Below are positions 6,727 through 13,599 of a stretch of DNA of 26,733 nucleotides, piece by piece (within the stretch, counting starts at the first letter, position 1; every line of letters begins with the position of its first letter). The DNA is from Bacillota bacterium (GTDB lineage Bacteria > Bacillota > Clostridia > Christensenellales > Aristaeellaceae): assembly GCA_023460055.1 (NCBI GenBank), contig JAEWRJ010000040.1, positions 1 to 26,733 of the forward strand, written 5' to 3'. The notes below the pieces were generated by a model, which was given only the letters and a program-made list of their open reading frames with translations, was not told where the DNA came from and did no database searches. A program made the position numbers and the translations under genes.

Positions 6727-7728
6727 TTGGATAAGGCAGTCAAAAAACGCCTGGGCACAGGGCTGTACGCTTCCGGTATTCTGCTGGCCCTGGCAGGCAT
6801 GCTATCCTGGCTGGCGCTCTCAAACTTCGCGCAGGCCATCACCCTCTTTGGCGTAGGCCTGATCACGGCGGGAGCCGGGCTTTATATCAACCATTCCTAC
6901 CGTACCCGCCAGGGGACTGCGCGTACAGTCTTGTACGCGCTGCTGGTGATCGGCGCGCTGATCATGATGTTCCCGTTTTACTGGATGATATCATCTTCGT
7001 TTAAGACCTCCGCGGAAATGAGCATCTATCCGCCTACCTGGTCGCCCCGCAACTGGCTGAACTTTGACAATTTCCGTATCGCCTTTAAGACAGCGCCCTT
7101 TGAAAAGTATTTTCTCAACTCGGTCGTCGTCACGGCGTCCAGCGTCACGGCTACTGCCATCACCACCATTCTGGCTGCATTCGCCTTCTCCCGGCTGAAT
7201 TTCCCCGGGCGGGAAGTCATCTTTTCCCTGCTGCTGAGCATGATGATGGTACCCTTTGAAATGCTGGTGATCACCAACTACCAGACCATTGTGAAGGTCG
7301 GGCTCAATGACACGCGCTTCGCGCTGGTCATTCCCTTTACAAGCAGTATCTTTTACACCTATATCCTGCGTAATTTCTTCCAGACCATTCCGGATGGGCT
7401 TTATTGGTCAGCGCGCGTAGACGGTTGCACCAACTGGCGCTATCTGTGGAAGGTGATGGTCCCCATCGCCCGCCCCTCCCTAGTGACGATCATCCTATTG
7501 AACGGCCTGGCCTCATGGAACAGCTTCATGTGGCCGCTTCTGGTGATCAAGACGGATGCAAACCGCACCCTCCCCTTCGGGCTGTATACCTTTACCACGG
7601 AGGTAGGTTCCAACAACGAGCAGATGCTGGCCGCCTCTACCGTGGTCGTACTGCCGATGATCATCCTTTTCCTCTTTGCCAGAAAACAGATCATTAACGG
7701 CGTGGCCAGGGGCGGCATCAAGGGATAA
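6727..7728 (+). CDS. Sugar ABC importer permease, MalG-like, with two extra N-terminal helices (TTG start)
   Basis: This is the second permease, 333 residues from TTG 6727. The core resembles MalG from about residue 66 (TVLYALLVIGALIMMFPFYWMISSSF). Its EAA loop is at about 226-250 (YWSARVDGCTNWRYLWKVMVP). Two additional hydrophobic helices (about 11-30 and 36-54) precede the core and are not part of the minimal six-helix family plan. Start choice: GAGGAGG (6711-6717) lies 9 nt before TTG 6727, a good site. The upstream in-frame TTG at 6709 overlaps that Shine-Dalgarno and is unlikely. It is the last gene of the importer operon and is followed by a terminator. Confidence 0.9.
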   Translation: MDKAVKKRLGTGLYASGILLALAGMLSWLALSNFAQAITLFGVGLITAGAGLYINHSYRTRQGTARTVLYALLVIGALIMMFPFYWMISSSFKTSAEMSIYPPTWSPRNWLNFDNFRIAFKTAPFEKYFLNSVVVTASSVTATAITTILAAFAFSRLNFPGREVIFSLLLSMMMVPFEMLVITNYQTIVKVGLNDTRFALVIPFTSSIFYTYILRNFFQTIPDGLYWSARVDGCTNWRYLWKVMVPIARPSLVTIILLNGLASWNSFMWPLLVIKTDANRTLPFGLYTFTTEVGSNNEQMLAASTVVVLPMIILFLFARKQIINGVARGGIKG

Positions 7729-7749
7729 GCGAAATCAGCGATCAAAAAA

Positions 7750-7795
7750 GAAATGCCGGAGCAGTTTGCCCGGCATTTCCTTATTTGATTTGAGT
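7750..7795. terminator. Bidirectional intrinsic terminator between convergent operons
   Basis: GAAATGCCGG (7750-7759) pairs perfectly with CCGGCATTTC (7770-7779). On the + strand it is followed by CTTATTTGATTT. On the left flank a run of A residues (TCAAAAAA) gives a T-run for - strand transcription. It lies between the importer operon and the convergent cytochrome b5-like gene, so it can end both transcripts. Confidence 0.8.
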
Positions 7796-7800
7796 CAGTA

Positions 7801-8925
7801 TTATTCCGCTTTCAGTTTGCCGACCTGCGTGATGCCTTCAAGCTTGCCGATCCCGTGAGGAGAAACTGTTTTGATCTCTTCCGTCAGATCTTTGCCTGCT
7901 TCAAAGCCATTATGCATACCGTCCTTCCAGGCGCGGCTGTCAGTTACGTCATAAATGATGCCGTCCACGGCGATAAAGGCGCGCTGGCCGTCCTTGCCGT
8001 TGAACTTGGCCAGTTCTTCCAGCGTCAGTCCTTCTGTCTGTGCCTTCATCACCATGGCGGCGGTTTCTGCCGCTGCAAGCTTCGAAAGTGCCTCATCCCT
8101 GGCTGCCTCAGCTGACTTAAGGGTCTCCTGCAGCGCCATTGCTTCATCCTGCGCGGTTTTCACTGCCGTTTCAAGCTCTGCCAGTTTCTTGGCGTTTTCC
8201 TGATCTTTTTGTGTCAGATCGTTGACCTGAGAGAGCAGGGCTGGATAATCGGCTTCCAGCTTGCTTCTATTTTCCGCGATCTTGGGATCGTTGAGAGCAG
8301 CGATCTGGGCCGTCAGATCTTCTTGATTTTTCTGGGCGGACGCGAGTTCCGCGGTCAGGGCGTCACGTTCCCCGGTGAGTGCAGCGAATTGATCTTTGGC
8401 GTCTTTCAGCTGCTTTTCAAGCTCTGTGACCATGCCCTTGGCGGCCTCAGACTCTACGCTCAGCGTATCACGCTCACCTCTGAGGGCAAGACGCTCGTCC
8501 TGGGCAGCCATCAGCTGCTTTTCAAGCTCAGTCACTTTGCCTTTGGCGGCTTCAGCTTCTACTGCCAGAGCATCGCGCTCCCCGCTGACGGTCAAAGCTT
8601 GTTCCTGTGCAGCCTTTATCTGCTGTTCAAGCTCAACCACTTTGCCTTTGGCGGTTTCTGCCTCTGCGGCAAGCGCGTCGCGTTCATCAGTCAGCGCCTT
8701 TGCGGCGGCTTCGGCTTCCTGAAGAGATTTTTCCTTTTCCTCCGTCAGAGCCGTGACCTGTTTTTTAAGTTCTTCAGCTTCAGCGGAGACGGGCTCAAGC
8801 GCCGCGACCTTCGCGCGCTGATCCTCGATTTCAGCCCTCAGCTTGTTCCCCTGGCCGACCTGAACCCCCAGAACCACAGCCAGCGCAAGAGCAACCACAA
8901 CAAACCCGATGACAAGTTTCTTCAT
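7801..8925 (-). CDS. Membrane-anchored coiled-coil protein with C-terminal cytochrome b5-like domain
   Basis: This is a 374-residue protein. A hydrophobic helix at about 4-20 (signal anchor, no lipobox) is followed by a long Glu/Ala/Lys/Leu-rich coiled coil at about 28-295. Residues 300-374 resemble the small bacterial predicted heme/steroid-binding family related to cytochrome b5 (COG4892-like). The matching elements are LEELAKFNG, FIAVDGIIYDVTDS, a Trp in RAWKDG, GKDLTEEI and SPHG. Histidines 338 (MHNG) and 357 (SPHG) are the candidate heme ligands. Three consecutive 35-residue repeats fill 81-185. Start: ATG 8925 follows AAAGGAAAG. An in-frame ATG 36 nt upstream lacks a good site. The coiled coil would hold the b5 domain away from the outer face of the membrane. 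The partner and the electron-transfer or ligand role are unknown. Confidence 0.8.
   Translation of the reverse strand: MKKLVIGFVVVALALAVVLGVQVGQGNKLRAEIEDQRAKVAALEPVSAEAEELKKQVTALTEEKEKSLQEAEAAAKALTDERDALAAEAETAKGKVVELEQQIKAAQEQALTVSGERDALAVEAEAAKGKVTELEKQLMAAQDERLALRGERDTLSVESEAAKGMVTELEKQLKDAKDQFAALTGERDALTAELASAQKNQEDLTAQIAALNDPKIAENRSKLEADYPALLSQVNDLTQKDQENAKKLAELETAVKTAQDEAMALQETLKSAEAARDEALSKLAAAETAAMVMKAQTEGLTLEELAKFNGKDGQRAFIAVDGIIYDVTDSRAWKDGMHNGFEAGKDLTEEIKTVSPHGIGKLEGITQVGKLKAE
8371..8685 (-). repeat. Three tandem 105-bp (35-codon) repeats within the coiled coil
   Basis: The units are 8581-8685, 8476-8580 and 8371-8475. Each encodes ERD(A/T)L...AKG.V.ELE.Q...A, starting at residues 81, 116 and 151 of the protein. 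A partial fourth unit begins with ERDAL at residue 186. 35 residues is five heptads, so the repeat keeps the coiled-coil register. The DNA copies have diverged but can still be aligned by eye. Confidence 0.9.
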
Positions 8926-8958
8926 AGTGACTTTCCTTTCCATTGTGATTATTTTAAA

Positions 8959-8971
8959 CACGCACAGCGTG
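8959..8971. terminator. Weak hairpin between the ArsC-like and cytochrome b5-like genes
   Basis: The palindrome CACGC-ACA-GCGTG is followed on the - strand by TTTAAAATAAT. A 5-bp stem with a 3-nt loop is weak, so it may only partly end the nadD-rsfS-arsC-like transcript. The cytochrome b5-like gene could be read through from upstream or have its own promoter. I could not find a convincing promoter here. Confidence 0.35.
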
Positions 8972-8995
8972 CCAGGTTCAGTTTTTCAGACAGAA

Positions 8996-9340
8996 TCAGT
9001 CCGCGGCCAAGCCTTGGACGGCTGCTTCTTCAAAGCCTACAACAATCTTCTGCCCGCTGCGGATAATAGGACTGATCAAAAACTGCGGGTTCTCCATCAG
9101 GTAATCGATCATCACCTGCTCATTTGGCGCATAGGCAATGAGATGGGATCTGACCCCTTCATCCTCCAGGTTGATGATGGCCTTTACGCCCCTGCCACGG
9201 GCAAACAGCTCCAGTTCACGGCGGCCAAGGCGGTGCTTTTTCAAATCAACGGCCTGGTATGGTATCTTCCGCTCCTTGAAATAGCGTTCCGCTTTTTGCA
9301 CATCGAAATTACGCTTGTACACATACAACTGGATGCTCAT
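8996..9340 (-). CDS. ArsC/Spx-like thioredoxin-fold protein lacking all cysteines
   Basis: A 114-residue protein with the layout of the ArsC/Spx/YffB family. It starts with a short strand (IQLYVYKRNFDVQKAERYFKE), continues to KIPYQAVDLKKH, and ends with ENPQFLISPIIRSG and KIVVGF, matching the family's NP.L..RPI......VGF region. Family members normally have a catalytic Cys just after the first strand and an Arg before the cis-proline. Here the first is within YKRNF and the second is Ser (ISPII), and the protein contains no cysteine at all. It is therefore unlikely to be an arsenate reductase or a redox switch; a binding or regulatory role is more plausible. The start overlaps the rsfS stop (TGATG), so the genes are coupled. 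Confidence 0.7.
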   Translation of the reverse strand: MSIQLYVYKRNFDVQKAERYFKERKIPYQAVDLKKHRLGRRELELFARGRGVKAIINLEDEGVRSHLIAYAPNEQVMIDYLMENPQFLISPIIRSGQKIVVGFEEAAVQGLAAD

Positions 9341-9714
9341 CAGGCTTGATCGTCTTTCCCATCTTCTTCATACGGCAGGGCAAGGCGGTTGCTGCCATCT
9401 GACCACAGCCGCTCCAGCCTGTAAAACTCCCGATCCTCCGGGTGAAAAATATGAACAATGATAGTTCCATAGTCCATCACGATCCAGCGGGCGGCCTGCT
9501 GGCCTTCAACGCGGCGGGGCTGGATGCCCAAAGCGCTCAGCTCCTGATCCAGATGATCCATCAGCGCGTGGGTCTGCAACGCGCTGGAGCCGGTGGCCAG
9601 AACCAGATAGTCTGTGATCACCATCAGATGGTCTACTTTGAGCGCGATAATATCCCTCGCCTTCCTGTCATATAAAAGCTGCGCAATTTTCCTGGCTAAA
9701 TCTGCTCCCTGCAT
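9340..9714 (-). CDS. rsfS: Ribosomal silencing factor RsfS (Iojap/YbeB family)
   Basis: A 124-residue RsfS. This family binds ribosomal protein L14 on the large subunit and blocks joining with the small subunit when nutrients are scarce. Family motifs are visible: ALKVDHLMVITDYLVLATG, S..Q..AL.DHL, the GQQAARWIVMDYG region, and VHIFHPEDREFYRLERLW. I chose ATG 9714, six bases after AGGAGG. An upstream in-frame ATG at 9729 overlaps that Shine-Dalgarno. It lies directly downstream of the nadD-yqeK fusion, the usual Bacillota neighbourhood (nadD-yqeK-rsfS). Confidence 0.93.
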   Translation of the reverse strand: MQGADLARKIAQLLYDRKARDIIALKVDHLMVITDYLVLATGSSALQTHALMDHLDQELSALGIQPRRVEGQQAARWIVMDYGTIIVHIFHPEDREFYRLERLWSDGSNRLALPYEEDGKDDQA

Positions 9715-9729
9715 TCCTGTCCTCCTCAT

Positions 9730-10878
9730 TTATCGGCTTAATACGCGGTCATGTTCCAAATAATCGATTGCCGCGTCGGTTTCTTCGCTGTATTCCTGAC
9801 CCATCATGGCCACATACTTTCTGGTGCTCCGCATGCAGAACAATGCGGCCGCCTTCAAATCACGATGCATCAAAAGCCTGATTTCGTCAAGGCCCGGATA
9901 AGACTTTCGACCCTTCTCGGCCTTATCAGCCACAAAGACACATAATTCAAGCTTCGACATGCCCGGCCTGCCGGTTGTGTGATAGCGGATGGCATTGAGT
10001 ACATCAGGATCGTGTACATTGTACTTTCGCTCCGCAAAGACCGCGGCGATCTTGCCGTGCAGCAAAGCGTTGCTCTTCATCTCTCCCGGATACTCGCACA
10101 GCTGATAGTGGTCCGCCATAGCTTGCATCATGCCAAGCTTCATTTCCTTGGCGCAATCATGCAGCAGAGCGGCCGCGGCCGCGGCCTGCATCTGGAGACC
10201 ATGCTCATAGGCCAGCTCAACCGCCAGATCACGAACCCCAAGGATATGAGCGTATCGCTTCTGGCTCACATAGGGTTTCATCATAACAGCATAAGGTATC
10301 TGGTACAAGCCTTGCAGCGCGATCAGACGGGCTGTTTCCCTGTCAAGCATGCCCGCCGCGTCACTGAGCTTATTGAGCTCCTCCCGCACCATCGCGGAGG
10401 ATATATTGACCTCCGGCATATCCAGCAGCTCAGCCTTCAATCCATGAGCAGAGGCAAAACGGATAATTTCGCCAGCCTCATATCCTGCCCTTGGGTAAAC
10501 GAGGAAGCGGCAGAGCCGAAAAAGCTTAGGCACTTTGGACCAGTGCAAAAGACCGGCCAGTTTATCAGCCCCGACAATATACAGGTACTCAGCTTCTGCG
10601 GACTTTGCCTTGATCGCCTTGATGGCTTCAATGATGCTTTGCCCTGATTTAAGCGGCTTTTCATCCGCCAGGCGGACACCCTTCAAATCGCGGATCGCTG
10701 TCTTGCACAGCTCACGGAGCGGTTTGGCCTGGATGACAGGTTTTCTGTAGGGCGGCGCTGTACTGGGAAGCAGAATGATCTCATCAGCTTTCCCCAAAGA
10801 CATAACAGCGTTCAAGACGCTGATATGTCCCTCATGAATCGGATCGAAAGCTCCCGCAAAAACCGCTACCCTCCGCAC
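9730..10878 (-). CDS. nadD-yqeK: NadD-YqeK fusion: nicotinate-mononucleotide adenylyltransferase plus HD-domain Ap4A hydrolase
   Basis: Two enzymes that are separate neighbouring genes in B. subtilis are joined in 382 residues. Residues 1-195 are NadD (NaMN + ATP to deamido-NAD): the nucleotidyltransferase motif GAFDPIHEGH is at 9-18 and ISSAMVR at 159-165. Residues 200-382 are a YqeK-type HD hydrolase: H211 (RYAHILGV), HD at 240-241 (LLHDCAKE), H274 (LLHG), H300 (RYHTTG) and D318 (ADKAEKGR) are the expected metal ligands. YqeK proteins cleave diadenosine tetraphosphate symmetrically. There is no stop or frameshift between the halves. It starts with GTG 10878, six to seven bases after AAAGGA. 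rsfS follows. Confidence 0.92.
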   Translation of the reverse strand: MRRVAVFAGAFDPIHEGHISVLNAVMSLGKADEIILLPSTAPPYRKPVIQAKPLRELCKTAIRDLKGVRLADEKPLKSGQSIIEAIKAIKAKSAEAEYLYIVGADKLAGLLHWSKVPKLFRLCRFLVYPRAGYEAGEIIRFASAHGLKAELLDMPEVNISSAMVREELNKLSDAAGMLDRETARLIALQGLYQIPYAVMMKPYVSQKRYAHILGVRDLAVELAYEHGLQMQAAAAAALLHDCAKEMKLGMMQAMADHYQLCEYPGEMKSNALLHGKIAAVFAERKYNVHDPDVLNAIRYHTTGRPGMSKLELCVFVADKAEKGRKSYPGLDEIRLLMHRDLKAAALFCMRSTRKYVAMMGQEYSEETDAAIDYLEHDRVLSR

Positions 10879-10906
10879 ACGCTCATCCTTTCCGCCTGTT
10901 AGAAAC

Positions 10907-10912
10907 AGTATA
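10907..10912 (-). promoter_or_regulatory. Possible -10 element for the nadD-yqeK-rsfS operon
   Basis: On the - strand, TATACT lies 28 bp upstream of the GTG start and just past the ribosomal terminator, where a promoter is expected. I see no good -35 at 16-18 bp, so this is a tentative call. Confidence 0.35.
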
Positions 10913-10934
10913 CCCTATTTATGGATGCGAGAAT

Positions 10935-10966
10935 AGCAAAAAGTGCCGTACCCGGCACTTTTTGCT
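10935..10966. terminator. Terminator of the S10-spc-alpha superoperon
   Basis: A perfect 14-bp stem, AGCAAAAAGTGCCG (10935-10948) and CGGCACTTTTTGCT (10953-10966), has a 4-nt loop. The T-run lies within the stem on both strands. It is 22 bp past the rplQ stop in the direction of transcription and is the only clear terminator in the ribosomal block. Confidence 0.92.
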
Positions 10967-10988
10967 AATTGAATGAACCTTGAGCGGA

Positions 10989-11501
10989 TCAAACCATTTC
11001 GATCAGCACGCGCTCAGCTGCGTCGCCGCGGCGGGGCCCAAGCTTGTAGATGCGGGTATAGCCGCCGGCAGAGTTCTTTTCCGCGTTGCGTTTGGCGTAC
11101 TTGGGTCCGTACTCACGGAACATCTTCTCGATAAGAGGATGATTGTTCTCTTTCGTACGCTCGCGGTACTCTTTCTTGGTCTCATCATCCAGGCGGGCAT
11201 GGGGCATCTCATAGAGATAAGCCATCATCAGCCTGCGGACATGAAGCTTGCTGGGGGCATCGTTCACCACATCAAGGCTAACGATCTGTCCCTTATCGTT
11301 GTGATACTCTTTCGTAGCGGCGACAGTGTTGCCGTGCTCACGAATGGCCAAAGTAACCAGACGTTCCGCTATGCTGCGCACTTCCTTGGCGCGCGCCAAG
11401 GTCGTTTCAATGCGGCCATACCATAAGAGGTTGGTCACTTGGTTGCGCAGCAAGGCTTGACGCTGATCGCTTCTCATGCCAAGTTTACGTTGTACAGCCA
11501 T
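10989..11501 (-). CDS. rplQ: 50S ribosomal protein L17, with an internal insertion
   Basis: L17 lines the large subunit near the exit tunnel. Both conserved ends are present: RKLGMRSDQRQALLRNQ with RIETTLARAKEVRSIAERLVTLA at residues 6-52, and GGYTRIYKLGPRRGDAAERVLIE at 146-168. The protein is 170 residues, against about 120-127 in B. subtilis and E. coli. The excess is a charged segment of about 50 residues at roughly 55-120. The frame is open throughout and ends in consensus sequence, so this is an insertion and not an error. ATG 11501 follows AAAGGAGG by 10 nt. It is the last gene of the superoperon, followed by the terminator. Confidence 0.95.
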   Translation of the reverse strand: MAVQRKLGMRSDQRQALLRNQVTNLLWYGRIETTLARAKEVRSIAERLVTLAIREHGNTVAATKEYHNDKGQIVSLDVVNDAPSKLHVRRLMMAYLYEMPHARLDDETKKEYRERTKENNHPLIEKMFREYGPKYAKRNAEKNSAGGYTRIYKLGPRRGDAAERVLIEMV

Positions 11502-11538
11502 GGGGATATTCCTCCTTTGCCCGGGTGGGCAGTGCTCT

Positions 11539-12480
11539 TTATTCTTCAGATTGGCGCAGAGACAAGCCCAGCAACTCGAGCTTCTGCTCGACCTCTTCAA
11601 GGCTCTTCTTGCCCAGGTTGCGGACCTTCATCATCTCTTCCTGATCCTTCTGAACCAGCTCGCTGACCGTATTGATACCGGCCCGCTTTAAGCAGTTGAA
11701 GGCGCGGACGGAGAGATCAAGCTCCTCAATCGTCATATCGACCGATTTGCCCGAGATTCCCGCTTCGCTCTCGCTGGCGGCCGGCAGGACCGGGTGATCC
11801 GTCAAGCGGGTGAACAGAGCCAGCTGCTCAGTCAGCTGCTTGGCCGCCATGCCCACGGCTTCCTCAGGATAGAGGCTTCCGTTAGTCCAGATTTCCAGAA
11901 TCAGCTTGTCATAGTCAGTAATCTGGCCTACGCGGGTGTTTTCAACCGTGTAGTTGACTTTGCGGATCGGGGTATAAATCGAATCGATCGGAATGAGACC
12001 GATGACTGCCGGGGTCTGCTTGTTCTTTTCAGCAGGCACATAACCGCTGCCGCGCTGAACCGTCAGCCACATGCGCAGGCTGGCATCCTTGCCAAGGCTT
12101 GCAATGTGAAGCTCAGGGTTGACCACCTCAACATCGCTGTCTACGCGAATATCTGCCGCGGTCACGGCCTTGGGCCCGGTCACATTGATCTCAACGACCT
12201 TGGGTTCATCCGAATAGGAGCGGAGCGTCAGCTCCTTGATGTTCAGAATGATCTCCGTCACATCCTCCTTCACCCCGGGAATCGTGGAAAACTCGTGCTG
12301 AATGCCTTCGATCTGAATGCTGGTAACGGCGGCTCCCTGCAGGGAGCTGAGCAGCACACGGCGAAGAGCATTGCCGAGCGTATGGCCGTAGCCGCGCTCA
12401 AGCGGCTCTACCGTAAACCGGCCATAGAACTCATCCTGGCTGCCGCTGCGTTCGATACGGGGATTCTCAATATCTACCAT
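11539..12480 (-). CDS. rpoA: RNA polymerase alpha subunit
   Basis: This 313-residue alpha subunit nucleates RNA polymerase assembly. The N-terminal dimerisation domain includes FTVEPLERGYGHTLGNALRRVLLSSL, and a weakly conserved linker follows near residue 235. The C-terminal domain (about 245-310) has LSVRAFNCLKRAGINTVSELV and VRNLGKKSLEEV, which contact UP elements and activators. Length is normal for the family. I start at ATG 12480 (MVDIENPRIE), which aligns with other alpha subunits. AGGAGG lies about 13 nt upstream, slightly far. It sits in the standard rpsD-rpoA-rplQ order. Confidence 0.97.
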   Translation of the reverse strand: MVDIENPRIERSGSQDEFYGRFTVEPLERGYGHTLGNALRRVLLSSLQGAAVTSIQIEGIQHEFSTIPGVKEDVTEIILNIKELTLRSYSDEPKVVEINVTGPKAVTAADIRVDSDVEVVNPELHIASLGKDASLRMWLTVQRGSGYVPAEKNKQTPAVIGLIPIDSIYTPIRKVNYTVENTRVGQITDYDKLILEIWTNGSLYPEEAVGMAAKQLTEQLALFTRLTDHPVLPAASESEAGISGKSVDMTIEELDLSVRAFNCLKRAGINTVSELVQKDQEEMMKVRNLGKKSLEEVEQKLELLGLSLRQSEE

Positions 12481-12543
12481 CACAGCTTCTCTTCCTCCTC
12501 TTGCTAATCTGCTGTCCGTAGTAGTTGACTCTGACGTCATGGA

Positions 12544-13140
12544 TTAGCGGGAGTAGAACTCAACGATCATGTTCTCCTGCAGCGGGAAGTCGATATCTTC
12601 GCGCGCCGGCAGAGCGGCGACAGTCGCCTTTAGCTCATCCGCGCTCAAGGTCAGCCACTTGGGCACAATGTTGAAACCGCCCTCACGCAGCGCCTTAAAG
12701 TGCTCCATCTCGCGGCTCTTCTGACGGACAGTGATGACATCGTCCACTTCAACCGTGTAGGAAGGAATATCAACCTTTTTGCCATTCACAAGGAAATGAC
12801 CATGGTTAACCAGCTGGCGGGCGTGACGGCGTGATTTGCCGAAACCGAGTCTATAGATCACGTTGTCAAGCCTGCATTCGAGCAGCTGCATGAGGTTATC
12901 GCCGGTAACGCCGCGCATGCCAACAGCACGCTCATAATAACGGCGGAACTGGCGCTCAAGCACGCCATAGACAAACTTGACCTTCTGCTTTTCTTTCATC
13001 TGCGAGCCGTACTCGCTGACCTTCTTGCGGCGATCACCGCCGGGATTACGGGTTGTTTTCTTATTGCTGTAGCCGAGCACTGCGGGAGAGATGTCCAGTG
13101 CTTTGCATTTCTTCGCAATCGGCGAAGTATTTCTTGCCAT
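12544..13140 (-). CDS. rpsD: 30S ribosomal protein S4
   Basis: S4 is a primary 16S rRNA-binding protein and often a translational autoregulator. The 198-residue protein has the S4 RNA-binding domain around RLDNVIYRLGFGKSRRHARQLVNHGHFLVNGKKVDIPSY. The N-terminal region has a single Cys (KKCKAL) and no CxxC pairs, so this is the zinc-free form. The gap to rpsK is only 13 nt, so there is no room for the separate rpsD leader known in B. subtilis. If S4 regulates itself here, the target must be elsewhere, for example the rpsM leader. Confidence 0.97.
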   Translation of the reverse strand: MARNTSPIAKKCKALDISPAVLGYSNKKTTRNPGGDRRKKVSEYGSQMKEKQKVKFVYGVLERQFRRYYERAVGMRGVTGDNLMQLLECRLDNVIYRLGFGKSRRHARQLVNHGHFLVNGKKVDIPSYTVEVDDVITVRQKSREMEHFKALREGGFNIVPKWLTLSADELKATVAALPAREDIDFPLQENMIVEFYSR

Positions 13141-13153
13141 TTACTTTCCCTCC

Positions 13154-13555
13154 TTACACCCTTCTGCGTTTTGGCGGACGGCAGCCATTATGCGGAATCG
13201 GCGTAACGTCCTTGATCATGCTGACTTCAAGCCCGGCGGTCTGCAGGGAGCGGATGGCGGCTTCACGGCCCGAACCGGGGCCCTTCACCAGCACATCCAC
13301 CGTGCGGAGGCCGAACTCGGCCGCAGCTCTGGCTGCTGTCTCAGCAGCCATCTGGGCTGCAAAGGGTGTGGATTTCTTATTGCCGCGGAAACCCATGCCG
13401 CCGGCGGATGCCCAGCTGAGCGCGTTGCCGGCCACATCGGTGATCGTGACGATTGTGTTATTGAATGAAGAACGGATATGCACTACGCCCCGTTCTACGA
13501 GCTTTTTTTCGCGGCGCTTGCGCGATACTTTTTTAAGCGATGCTTTGGGTGCCAT
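13154..13555 (-). CDS. rpsK: 30S ribosomal protein S11
   Basis: This 133-residue S11 belongs to the platform of the small subunit near the E site. Typical stretches are GVVHIRSSFNNTIVTITD, GNALSWASAGGMGFRG, STPFAAQ and VLVKGPGSGREAAIRSLQ, ending in DVTPIPHNGCRPPKRRRV. A perfect hairpin lies directly upstream of its GGAAGGAG site. It forms the alpha-operon cluster with rpsM and rpsD. Confidence 0.97.
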   Translation of the reverse strand: MAPKASLKKVSRKRREKKLVERGVVHIRSSFNNTIVTITDVAGNALSWASAGGMGFRGNKKSTPFAAQMAAETAARAAAEFGLRTVDVLVKGPGSGREAAIRSLQTAGLEVSMIKDVTPIPHNGCRPPKRRRV

Positions 13556-13568
13556 AGATTCTCCTTCC

Positions 13569-13586
13569 GTAGGCGATAACGCCTAC
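13569..13586 (-). promoter_or_regulatory. Perfect 7-bp hairpin next to the rpsK ribosome-binding site
   Basis: GTAGGCG-ATAA-CGCCTAC, read on the + strand. In the transcript it lies between the rpsM stop and the GGAAGGAG of rpsK, separated from that site by almost nothing. There is no T-run, so it is not a terminator. It could tune rpsK translation or protect an RNA end. Confidence 0.6.
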
Positions 13587-13599
13587 AACATCAAAACGC

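Noticed and set aside
8209..9066. 285-codon + strand open frame over the coiled-coil gene
   Set aside because: It is the complement of the repetitive coiled coil, giving Phe/Leu/Ser-rich nonsense repeats. It also runs across the start of the cytochrome b5-like gene and into the next one.
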